Source: Chamaelirium japonicum (lineage: Eukaryota; Streptophyta; Magnoliopsida; Liliales; Melanthiaceae). Taken from it: a stretch of 64,000 bases of DNA. Location of the stretch: the NCBI GenBank assembly GCA_947650365.1, contig CANTAL010000197.1, positions 186,001-250,000 on the forward strand, given 5' to 3'. The notes beneath the pieces were generated by a model. That model had not been told where the DNA came from. It saw only the letters and a program-made list of their open reading frames with translations, and did not search any database. Of this stretch, positions 1-7,581 are shown in pieces (positions within the stretch are counted from its first letter, which is position 1; every line of letters starts with the position of its first letter). The position numbers and the translations under genes were made by a program.

Positions 1-788
1 TCAGCTAGATCAGATAGATGCTTCCCTCTAGTGAAGCTCTTGGTAAGGAGATCATCTACATAGACTTCGACGTTGCGACCGATCTGATCTTCGAACATTT
101 TCGTGACTAACCTTTGATAGGTGGAACCAGCATTTTTGAGGCCAAATGGCATGACATTGTAGCAGTAGAGACCTCGGCTAGTCACAAAACACGTTTTCTC
201 TTGATCATCGGCGTGAAGAGGAATTTGATTGTACCCAGAATACCCATCCATGAAAGACAACAGCTCGTGGCCAGCAGTGGCGTCGACGAGTCTATCTATC
301 CTTGGCATGGGAAAAGGATCTTTGGGGCAAGCCTTGTTGAGATTGGTAAAGTCGATGCAGACTCTGACTTTCCCATTCTTCTTCGGAACAGCCACAATGT
401 TAGAGATCCAAGTAGGATACTCCACTTCTCGGATGAATCCGGCTGCGAGTAGCTTGGTAATTTCTTCTTGAACAGCAACTTGTAGCTCTGGTCGAATAGT
501 GCGTGGCTTTTGCTTGACAGGTTTTATTTCTTCTTTGATTGCAAGTCGATGACAAGCATCCTCTGGATTGATACCAGGCATGTCTTCGAAACACCATGCG
601 AAGACGTCGATATTGGACTGGAGGAAGGATACCATGTCTTGCGCTTCTACGTCGCTAAGACCGGTACCAATAAATGTTTGTCGAGGGAGATCTCCGCTGC
701 CTATGTTGATCGAGATGATTTCTTCAATTGAAGGTGATGCTTCCCATTCGATTGGCGGAGGTTCGGTCAGCGGAATCTCCTTTGATTG
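1..788 (-). CDS. pol: Reverse transcriptase of element A (partial, cut by window edge)
   Basis: RNA-directed DNA polymerase that copies the element RNA into DNA inside the virus-like particle. The minus-strand frame is open from the TAG at 791 to position 1. Upstream comes a linker with PGINPEDACHRL and KPRTIRPE, then the fingers (REVEYPTWISNIVAVPKKNG, CIDFTNLNKACPKD), the first catalytic aspartate in FMDGYSGYNQ (around 254-225), MPFGLKNAG (around 155-133), and the catalytic YVDD box at 62-51, followed by LLTKS. All these are standard plant Ty3/gypsy RT motifs, with Tat-like wording. The thumb, RNase H and integrase lie beyond the window. The segment has no start codon of its own. It is in the same frame as the protease and gag, so it would need suppression of the TAG, or it is dead. 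No further stop or frameshift is visible. Confidence 0.9.
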
Positions 789-791
789 CTA
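783..791 (-). promoter_or_regulatory. In-frame TAG with readthrough-type context between PR and RT
   Basis: On the minus strand the frame reads AAA TAG CAA TCA AAG, flanked by protease-side residues GPSSK and RT-side residues QSKEIPL. The six bases after the stop, CAATCA, fit the CARYYA rule known for the tobacco mosaic virus leaky UAG and for the stop before the env-like ORF of the soybean SIRE1 element. The frame is the same on both sides. It may be a programmed leaky stop setting the Gag/PR to RT ratio, or a chance CAG-to-TAG nonsense mutation. Confidence 0.5.
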
Positions 792-1748
792 TTTAGAAGA
801 GGGACCAGCTTCATCTCGTGGCCGCTTTGGAGGAGCAATATTGATCTTTCGATCTGTTTTAGCAGCAGCAGCTTCACAAGATCTTCCAGCTTGCTGATCG
901 CCTCGAATGCAGACGATGCCTTCTCCAGTTGCAAACTTGAGTAGTTGATGGTAAGAGGAGGAGATGGCATTGATCTGATGGAGGAATGGTCGCCCAAGAA
1001 TGGCGTTATAGCTAGACATTCCTTCGACAATTGCAAACCTCACCGAGACTCGAGTCTCTCGGCTGAGGTCGATGGTAAATCTGGATTCGCCCACTGTGAT
1101 GCTTTGTTCACCATTGAAGCCGGTGATCACAGTCGGGACGACGTCGAGGCTTTGATACTTATGTCCCAGACGTTTGAAACAGTCTGAGAACATAATGTCA
1201 ATGGAGCTTCCAGTGTCTATGAGGATTCGATTGACGGTGCTTCCGTCGATGATGAGTTTCAAGACCAGGGGGTCTCGATGGGGAGTGTGAACTCCTTGAA
1301 GATCGGTGTCGTTGAAGACTATGGATGGCCAAGCCAGACCTTCGATGGGCTTCTCGATCCAGGTATCTTCTTTGTTTGCAGTAGATCGAACATGGAAGAT
1401 GCGTCGAACCTGCCGATCGACTTCCTTCCCGGTCAAAGCTTGATTGTGCAAGGTTCCATGAATGCCAAAGACATTGGCATTCACAGAAATTGGTTGCCGG
1501 TTGGAAGAGATTTGATGTATCCAACACACTTCTTTCCCCTTGGCAGAGGTTCGACGTTGATCGTGCCCATTGTTGACGAATTCTTGAAGGTGGCCTTCTC
1601 GTAGTAAGTCTTCAAGATGGAATTTCAGCCGAAAACACCGATCGGTGGAATGGCCGTGACTTCGATGGAATTCACAGTAGACTGTTTTGTCTGCTGTGAA
1701 TTTGGAATTTGGTTGAAGAGGATTGGGCCTCCGAAGATACTCGTCGTG
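792..1748 (-). CDS. Gag zinc-finger tail plus aspartic protease of element A
   Basis: This is the same frame as gag and RT, between the TAA at 1751-1749 and the TAG at 791-789. It begins HDEYLRRPNPLQ, normal Tat gag sequence, so the TAA interrupts gag rather than ending it. Next is a CCHC-like nucleic-acid finger, YCEFHRSHGHSTDRC (C-X2-H-X4-H-X4-C, about 1679-1635), followed by LEDLLREGHLQEFV. The retropepsin-type protease follows: LILIIDGS-like strand, catalytic ILIDTGSS (DTGSS codons at 1217-1203), GFNGE flap-side region, and YNAILGRPFLHQINA near its end. The protease would cut the polyprotein. A GTG at 1529 opens a shorter reading, but the frame is continuous back to 1748, so that start is not credible. 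An assigned role would need translation through the upstream TAA. Confidence 0.85.
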
Positions 1749-3257
1749 TTAAATACGGTCGAGTATCTGCTCGACTGGCATGTTCCACTCGGTGAAAGTG
1801 GTCTTCGTTGGAGATCGACGCCCATAATTCTTTGATCTTTTGTTGGCCGGAAGGGCTGTTGCTTCAGTGTTGTGAGCCTTTGCAGCATATTTAGGTGCTT
1901 CTCTTTCAGCAGGCCTTCTCTTAGTTTCTCGCCCTTTTCGAGCGACTTGATCGTCTTCTACCTCAATCTCCCTCTGAATTCGATCGAACATAGCTCCCAG
2001 AGAAGGAGGGGGATTGCGGATGAAGTCGTTGTAGATGTGTAGATCGAAGCGGAAAGCGTTCTGGAAAGCCAACATGATGGCTTCATCATCCAGATGCCTT
2101 CCAGAGAGAGCAGCATGCTCGTTGCGAAACCTCCTCGTGAAGCTGCGGAGAGTCTCATCTGCACCCATCCTTAGTCGATATAAAGAGTCGAGCTTCTTCT
2201 CGGGTTTCAGGTTGAGCTGGTAATGCTGCACAAAGAGGTTAGCCAAAACACCGAACTGGGTAATGGATCCAGCTCGGAGATTGTGATACCAGTCGAGTGA
2301 AGGCTCGTCGAGACTTCCCGCGAAGGTGCGGCAGAGCACGTTGTTTTCCTCTTCGTGTGGCGTTAGAGCTTGCTTGAAGGCAAGTATATGGAGGCTTGGA
2401 TCTCCTCGGACGCAGTTGAATTTGGGGAGGGTAGGAGTTCTCCATCCTCTTGGAAATGCTGATTCGAAGAGGCTTCGATGAAGTGGCCCGGCAGAAGAGT
2501 AGCCATCCCTACGACCGTGTCCTCGACCTAGAGGTGGGTCAAGAGGTAAGATCGCAAGGTCTTGTTCTGGCATCGGAGTGTTCGCCGGTTGAAGTCGATG
2601 TCGAAGGTCCGATCCAAGTCTACGTTGAAATGGAATGGAAGGAGAAACTCTACTCTTTGAAGGAGCGCCTTTCATTTGGTGCTTCCTTGGCAGGTTGAGC
2701 TTCGATGGTGCTCTTTTGTCGCAGTTACGACCAGATGAAGATTGGGAGGACTCGTCTTCAAGACGATCCCAGACACTCTGCTTCCAAGGAGCAGCAGAGG
2801 GAGTTGGGTCGCGTCGAATCCTCTCGAGAGCATCAGTGCCCATTGACCTCCGTTGTTCGGAGTAAATTGAATGTCGAGGAGGATCAACCCTCTCACTTGC
2901 GGAGGGGATCGGAATAGCAATTCCAGCTTCGGAAGCTGCCTTCTTCAGAGCATCCCTCTCAGCAGTGAGGGTGGCATTTTGCTTCGCCAATTGGAGTAGT
3001 TGGAAATAGATTGCAGAGATCTGGTAAGTCGATGGAGGATCTTCAGCAGGAGCAGGGACAGTCTGCCCAATTGATTGATGAGGATCAGGGGCGATCGGTC
3101 GATCGACTGATCTCCCGCTTCCTGAATGAACCCCCATCTCGGGGACAGCAAGGGGCTGCCCGAAATTGAGCCTTTGACTCATTGAACGAGTCTCAGGACG
3201 AGGTTGATGTTGAGTGTTACTTCCTTCTGGTTGACCCTGATGTTTGGTTCTAGCCAT
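1749..3257 (-). pseudogene. gag: Gag of element A, interrupted by in-frame TAA
   Basis: Structural capsid protein that packages the element RNA. It starts at ATG 3257 (MARTKHQGQPEG), about 125 bp after the primer site, a normal leader length. Residues 1-75 are polar and low-complexity. Residues 82-112 form a likely coiled coil. Residues 115-265 are basic and disordered. Residues 275-405 match the plant Retrotrans_gag fold: LPKFNCVRGDPSLHILAF, then LDWYHNLRAGSITQF, LFVQHY, and ETLRSFTRRFRNE. The tail is highly charged and ends NMPVEQILDRI then TAA (1751-1749). Because normal gag sequence and the zinc finger continue in the same frame after it, the TAA is best read as a nonsense change of a CAA or AAA codon. 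This copy is therefore probably not autonomous, unless the stop is read through. Confidence 0.88.
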
Positions 3258-3383
3258 TCAGAGTGCGAAGGGTGCAACGAGATTGCCGACGCCCGATCAG
3301 TTGTCTGATTAACCGAGGGGACGAGGAAGTTTGACTATATTGATATGGTAGTCGAAGTAGAGAGAACACAGCTTCTCGCTCGG

Positions 3384-3401
3384 ATCCCACAGACGGCGCC
3401 A
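3384..3401 (-). other. Primer binding site of element A (tRNA-Asp-like)
   Basis: Minus strand TGGCGCCGTCTGTGGGAT, three bases (GTT) after the CA end of the LTR. The first nine bases are complementary to the 3' end of plant tRNA-Asp, the primer usual for Athila/Tat elements; later bases differ, so the tRNA assignment is tentative. The rest of 3258-3383 is the untranslated leader with no other visible feature. Confidence 0.75.
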
Positions 3402-3823
3402 AACTGTGGGGGAAAATCTTCGTGCCGACCCGAAGACCTTCGCAGCACCAGTCAATTAGAGTCGAAGTTAATGTCGAAGATCGTTGGTCGATCGGTTGGT
3501 TGAAGTTGTTGCTTTTTTGATATGTAAACAGAAAAGCAATCAGAGAGAGAGATTTTGACACAAGAGAAGTGATCTCGGAGTTCAGCCGAAGCCTACGTCT
3601 CCGTGCTATAGGGAGCAACCCGAATTCACTAACACTTATGTTGAAGTGACCTCGACAGGCCGAGTATCACTGAAAGCTCCCTGATCTCTTCGAAAGAGAG
3701 AAGAAGATCAAAGAGAGATGGTAGATCGGAGGTTAGAAATCCCAAAGCTCTGGTTCTGAAAGTCAGATCTCAGAGTGGAAATCAGATTTTCGGATTGGAT
3801 CCCTTTTACATTCGAAGGCTCTG

Positions 3824-3832
3824 CTATTTATA
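3824..3832 (-). promoter_or_regulatory. TATA box of LTR A
   Basis: TATAAATAG on the minus strand, about 277 bp into the LTR, downstream of the GC-rich tandem repeat. This position fits the U3/R promoter that would drive element A. Confidence 0.6.
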
Positions 3833-3917
3833 GGCATTCCGGGTGGCGAATGGCGGTTTCCTCTGCAGTATCTGGGGATCCTCCAGGTAAAGTTGCGGGC
3901 CCTGCGGTTGTCTTCGG

Positions 3918-4080
3918 GGGTCCACCAGGCAGGGCTGGTGGGTCCCGCTGTAGTCCTCGTGGGCCCACCAGGCAGGGCCGGTGGGTCCTGCTGTAGTCTT
4001 CGTGGGCACACCAGGCAGGGCTGGTGGGTCCCGCTGTAGTCTTCGTGGGCCCACCAGGCAGGGCCGGTGGGTCCCGTGGT
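3918..4080 (-). repeat. 43-bp tandem repeat in U3 of LTR A, about 3.8 copies
   Basis: Units start at 3918, 3961, 4004 and 4047. Each begins with a variant of GGGCCCACCAGGCAGGGC (plus strand) and ends near TAGTCTTCGT. Copies differ by a few bases and the last is partial. Its place just upstream of the TATA box suggests enhancer-like U3 repeats. Confidence 0.85.
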
Positions 4081-4108
4081 GGATTTTATGCCAAAATTTG
4101 CACCCACA

Positions 4109-5673
4109 GGCAGCAGAGGGCGCAGGCGCAGGCGCGGGCGTGCTGGGAGCAAGCACGGCCGGTGTTGGTGCGCGCTCGGAGCGGGCGGAAGGCTTGAGCT
4201 CGCCGGAGCCGGTCCCTCGAAGGGCGGGGGAGGCCCCGCAGTTGCAGTCGCAGGCTCATCTTCCGCAGCCCGCTCGTCGTCGGAGCTGGAGGTCGTGCTG
4301 AGATCATCGGCTGATCCCAAGCCCGCCTCCGCAAGGGCGGCCTTCCTCCGCTCCTCAACGACTCGCTGGAAGGCTTCACGAGCCTCCCGAACAATGGTGT
4401 CCTCTCCCGACGGGCGGGCTGGAGGAGTCTTTTTCTTCTTCGACTTCTTTCGTGGAGCGCCCTCCTCTGGGTTCATCACCGTAACAAAGAGAGTTTTAGT
4501 CAGGTCGCCCGGGAATCCGCGCATCAGCACTTCAGCCATTGGGGACTCCACTTCCGCCATGCTGAGAAGAAGCTCGACGTGCGGATCCTCGGGCTCGACG
4601 AAGGAAATGCGACGACGCCGAGGATCTGGGACTGGGGCCCTCGGAGAAATGAGAGAAAGAGAGGTCGCCTGACCTGTGGCCGCTTCGCGGGTTGGTGGCG
4701 GCGGTGGCGCGACATCCTCCTCGTGGAGCATCTCGAGGGTGTCTTTGTCAGTGACCTGGATGGGGGAAGCCCGCTTCTTCCCCTTCTTCACCGAGGTCCC
4801 CGCAGCGGAGGTCACGGCAGCAGGCCGGGAGACCGCAACCTTCTTCCGCATCACCTTCTGCTGGGTGGTGATGGTTCCGGTCCGTAGATCCTTCCAGAGA
4901 AAGGCGAAGTCCGGCGGGAGGACCTTCTCGAGGGTTCGACCCCCGAGGAAGTCCAGAATCGCCTCGTCGAGCGATTTTTCGAGGGCTGCAGCGATGCACT
5001 TCTTACCCGTGGGCCGGCATTCCGTGATCTCCTTGAAGACAGGGAGAGGCGGTCTGCCGGGATGAGAGGGGACGCCGCCTTGAGGACCTCGCCAGTCGCC
5101 GTCGATCACGAACGGATACTGTTTCCAGTACCGGTCCTTGTTCTCAACGGCGGTGAACAGAAGTACCTCGCCGGTGCGACCAGTGAGATAAAACTGGCCG
5201 CAGCCCGCCTCAATGAAGGTGGTCCCTGGCTTGAGGAACCACTTCTTCAGGAGGTAGGAGAGGGGGATCCTCACGTTGAGGGCTTCCTCAATTCGAGAAA
5301 ACCCGTAGAGGATCCCCCATGAGTTTCCTGAAAGCTGGGCAGGGCACAAGCCCGCCAGTTCCAGTAGCTCGCTGGCAAGGTAGTTCAGGGGTAGCCGGAG
5401 CCCTGACCAAATCTGCCCCACGGAGACCGCCGTACCGGAGAGCGGCCTCCCCGAGTGCGGGAAGGGCAAGATGGCGAGCTCCTGAGGAATGTTTGCCACG
5501 GAGCGTAAGCTAGCAAGGATCGGCGCCCCGCCGATGTCATTAAACCAGACAACGGCGGGCTCCCTTGAGGGAACCTCTTCGCTGCCAGGTTCAAGCACCG
5601 AAATTAGGGCGACGTTGAGAGGTTTCTCATGGGAGGAAGCAGCAGCAGCAGAAGCAGCAGCAGAAGATGCCAT
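4109..5673 (-). pseudogene. Antisense extra ORF of element B, truncated by element A
   Basis: A protein of about 521 codons from ATG 5673 (MASSAAASAAAASSHEKP), with normal codon structure up to 4109. Residues 90-215 resemble the plant 'putative gypsy-type transposon' (Transposase_28-like) domain: LNYLASELLELAGLCPAQLS, then SWGILYGF, KKWFLKPG, FYLTGRTGEVLLF and RYWKQYPFVIDGDW. Residues 275-301 and 405-415 are lysine-rich, possible nuclear signals; 425-450 is a charged helix; 450-510 is Ser/Pro/Ala-rich. The function of such antisense ORFs is unknown. The open frame runs on to 3763, but the last 115 or so residues (from PVGANFG) translate the LTR of element A and its 43-bp repeats, so they are not original. 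The true C-terminus is displaced beyond the window. The domain name comes from recall of sequence style, not a search. Confidence 0.7.
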
Positions 5674-6122
5674 AAGAGCAAGGGGGTGTGAGCGAGCTGC
5701 GAGCTACGAGCTGAAAGCAGAAGCAGAAGGAGAAGGGAGAGCTGTTTTTCATGCAGCGGTAAAAATCGCCCCCCCCCCCCGTCCCCTATTTATAGGCAAG
5801 TGAGAGGCAGGTGAATCGGGCCACAGTTAATACTCAAGCGCGCCCAACGAGGCGGCACGCCGACGGACGAAGCGACAGCTCGCCTTTCTCCAATCAGGCA
5901 GCGCCACGTGGGCCACGCGTGAAAAAAGCTGCGCCGGCGCCGACACTATCATTTACTGACAAACAAAGAGCGAATGAGGAAGAGACACGTGTCTCGCGCC
6001 GATCGGGATCTCATGATGAGATTCGCTGTATCAGCGTGGAGCCTCGCGCCGCAGTTAAGGTGAAGCGACCGTTGGAGATTTGGCGTGATACCCAAGTCAC
6101 ACGACCGCTCGCGGCAGGTGCC
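5674..6122 (-). promoter_or_regulatory. Promoter region of the antisense ORF
   Basis: Reading toward the ORF on the minus strand: a 14-bp perfect palindrome GAGACACGTGTCTC with a G-box core (5982-5995), a second CACGTG (5905-5910), and TATAAATA (5794-5787) about 115 bp before the ATG. A run of 12 C lies at 5769-5780. TATA plus two G-boxes at this spacing looks like a plant pol II promoter; activity is inferred. No credible gene lies on the plus strand here. Confidence 0.6.
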
Positions 6123-6410
6123 CGCAGCTCGCCCGGCGCAGACCCTGACCCGTGTGACAAGCTCGCACAGGAAGTAGATCGCTCGTGGTTGACGCTCCCG
6201 GCCCGCCTAGCGTTGGAAAAGTACTGAGAGTCAAAACTCTCGACGCAGATCGCTCCCAGCTGGAGCCCGCAGCTCGCCCGACGCAGACCCTGACCCGTGT
6301 GGCAAGCTCACACCAGAAGGAGATCGCTCGTGGCTGACGCTACCGGCCCGCCCAGCGTTTATGAAATACTGGCAGTCAAAGCTCTCGGCGCAGTCCGCCC
6401 ATGGCTACAA
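6123..6410 (+). repeat. 145-bp direct duplication in the 3' spacer of element B
   Basis: Two diverged copies begin with CGCAGCTCGCCC at 6123 and 6268, followed by GCAGACCCTGACCCGTGTG, and later AGATCGCTCGTGG and CCGGCCCGCC. They are similar enough to recognise by eye, with scattered substitutions. No coding potential is credible. From 6411 to 6520 I see nothing further. Confidence 0.75.
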
Positions 6411-6523
6411 TCTCCGTCCCGCCAGAAAACTGTTGCAGCAGACATTGATATCAGGCACATTACCAGGGATAGGAGCTCGCTAAGACTCCTGAGCAAGCGT
6501 CGAGTTTCCTCGATCACTCCCTC

Positions 6524-6532
6524 AGGAGGGGG
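6524..6532 (+). other. Polypurine tract of element B
   Basis: AGGAGGGGG, three bases before the 3' LTR start, the usual place for plus-strand DNA priming in LTR elements. It supports the plus orientation of B. Confidence 0.65.
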
Positions 6533-6810
6533 TAATATTGGGGGTAGTCAAAAACCACATATCTTGGATAGCATTGCAAACACCTGAGAGAGTTCTCGAA
6601 GGAGCCCATCCAGAAGTTGGAACCCTCGGAAGCCGAGCGCGCCCCCTTCCCAGCTCGCAAGGAGCTCGCCCTTTCAGCCCGTAAGAAGCTCGCCCCCACA
6701 GGGAGCTGGATGGACACCTTGTATCTGAGTGCAGCTCACAAAATCATCTTGACGGTGGAGCGAGATCCACATTGGGCTGAAGAGGCACAAGGCCAATAGC
6801 TCGTTCCGGA

Positions 6811-7052
6811 GCTCGCCTAGCTCGCGCAGGAGCTCGCCCATGCTCGCTCAGGAGCTCGCCTAGCTCGCGAAGGAGCTCGCCCATGCTCACTCAGGAGCTC
6901 GCCTAGCTCGCGCGGGAGCTCGCCTAGCTCGCGCAGGAGCTCGCCCATGCTCGCCCAGGAGCTCGCCTAGCTCACGCAGGAGCTCGCCCATGCTCGTCCA
7001 GGAGCTCGCCTAGCTCGCGCAGGAGCTCGCCCATGCTCGCTCAGGAGCTCGC
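6811..7052 (+). repeat. GAGCTCGCC tandem repeat in LTR B
   Basis: About 11 units of 21-22 bp, alternating AGGAGCTCGCCTAGCTCGCG and AGGAGCTCGCCCATGCTCG forms, so a 43-bp pair is the larger unit. The same array lies in the solo LTR at about 43198-43432. It is dense in GAGCTC sites and sits in the putative U3, upstream of the TATA box. Confidence 0.85.
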
Positions 7053-7377
7053 CCAAGCTTGCCCAGCCCCTGTTTATCGAAGAAGTCGCTTCCGCGAAGT
7101 CCGACTCTTGATAGATATGGACGAAAGGGCGGAGCAGTGCCGGGCGGGCTTGCCTTTGCATTCTCCCTGAGACCGCCCAGACTTGAATATTCTAGAATAG
7201 CCACCTAGCAGCGATAAGAAAGATGTTCTCCCCCACTCAAACCGCCTGGCAGGCTTGACGACAGAATGTCAGGGCGCGAGTACCAAGGACTGTCAGACCC
7301 ACACGAGCCAGATCGTGGAGGACTAGAAGGCCCTGGAAGAATCTCCACGTGCCGGGCCACTATTGGCCGCCAATGTC

Positions 7378-7384
7378 TATAAAT
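7378..7384 (+). promoter_or_regulatory. TATA box of LTR B
   Basis: TATAAAT, about 843 bp into the LTR and 27 bp after CACGTG. The same motif is kept in the solo LTR (42868-42875, minus strand), which supports a real U3/R promoter. Confidence 0.55.
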
Positions 7385-7581
7385 GCCCACCCCCAGGCTC
7401 CAAAGTACAGGTTCGAATCCCATTTCCCTACCACTTTGGTATACAACAGCTCGCCGTTGTGCACCCGTGACTGACTTGAGCGTCGGAGGGTCTGCGCTCC
7501 TAAGGGAGCCAGCCGTTCTCACGTTCTCTTTTCTTTGTCTTGCAGGTGGCTCGCAAGGATCAGTGAAAAATCCCCCAAACA

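Larger units (their letters stand above)
1..4108 (-). mobile_element. Element A: Ty3/gypsy Tat-like LTR retrotransposon, 5' part
   Basis: In transcription order on the minus strand: 5' LTR (4108 to 3405), primer binding site next to the LTR, a short leader, gag, a zinc-finger segment, aspartic protease, and the start of reverse transcriptase, which runs off the left window edge. RNase H, integrase and the 3' LTR must lie outside. The RT wording (MPFGLKNAG, then YQRLV, then YVDD) and the C-X2-H-X4-H-X4-C gag tail are typical of the plant Tat lineage. The upper boundary at 4108 rests on the inverted termini TGTGGGTG and CCCCCACA and on the fact that the antisense ORF of element B stops making sense there. 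GGCAG at 4109-4113 is the expected target duplication, but its partner is out of view. Confidence 0.88.
3405..4108 (-). repeat. 5' LTR of element A (704 bp)
   Basis: On the minus strand it begins TGTGGGTGCAAATTTTGG at 4108 and ends CCCCCACA at 3405, directly before the primer site. The termini are inverted repeats with one mismatch in eight. U3 holds a 43-bp tandem repeat and a TATA box; the R/U5 part is AT-richer. The second LTR is outside the window, so the boundaries rest on the termini and on the interrupted host ORF, not on an LTR alignment. Confidence 0.8.
4109..7581 (+). mobile_element. Element B: 3' part of a plus-strand Tat-like gypsy element, interrupted by element A
   Basis: The 3' LTR (6536-7581), the polypurine tract just before it and a long antisense ORF upstream match the 3' half of plant Tat elements such as Grande and Retand, which carry extra ORFs, often antisense, between pol and the 3' LTR. 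Element A sits inside that ORF, so the rest of B must lie left of the window. At the right edge the LTR ends CCCCCAAACA and satellite starts at once with CGATC (7582-7586), so B was inserted in the satellite. A second member of the same LTR family is the solo LTR at 42672-43696. Confidence 0.78.
6536..7581 (+). repeat. 3' LTR of element B (1,046 bp)
   Basis: Starts TATTGGGGGTAGTCA and ends CCCCCAAACA. The solo copy at 42672-43696 starts TGTTGGGGGTAGTCA on the minus strand, so this one carries a G-to-A change in the terminal TG. The two align end to end, which fixes both boundaries. Inside are a GAGCTCGCC tandem repeat, CACGTG (7346-7351) and a TATA box. A 125-codon minus-strand reading (7582-7205) stays open in both copies for more than 100 codons but shows no domain and lies inside the LTR, so I do not call it a gene. 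Confidence 0.92.

Noticed and set aside
114..731. Plus-strand ORFs opposite reverse transcriptase
   Set aside because: Mirror frames of a clear RT on the minus strand.
1198..1527. GTG at 1529 as the start of a separate protease gene
   Set aside because: The frame is continuous upstream through the zinc finger to the TAA at 1751-1749, so the protease is part of a gag-pol frame.
3405..5673. Element A LTR extending through the whole 636-codon frame
   Set aside because: Terminal repeats TGTGGGTG and CCCCCACA delimit 704 bp, and the antisense ORF has its own TATA box and ATG outside them.
5811..6587. Plus-strand ORFs of 138 and 96 codons between the antisense ORF and LTR B
   Set aside because: They lie in GC-rich spacer with a 145-bp duplication and promoter motifs for the other strand; no recognisable domain.
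7409..7422. GGTTCGAATCC, a perfect tRNA B-box match in LTR B
   Set aside because: No acceptor stem, anticodon arm or clear A-box nearby, and the solo LTR has lost the match (GGTTCGAATAC). Probably chance.
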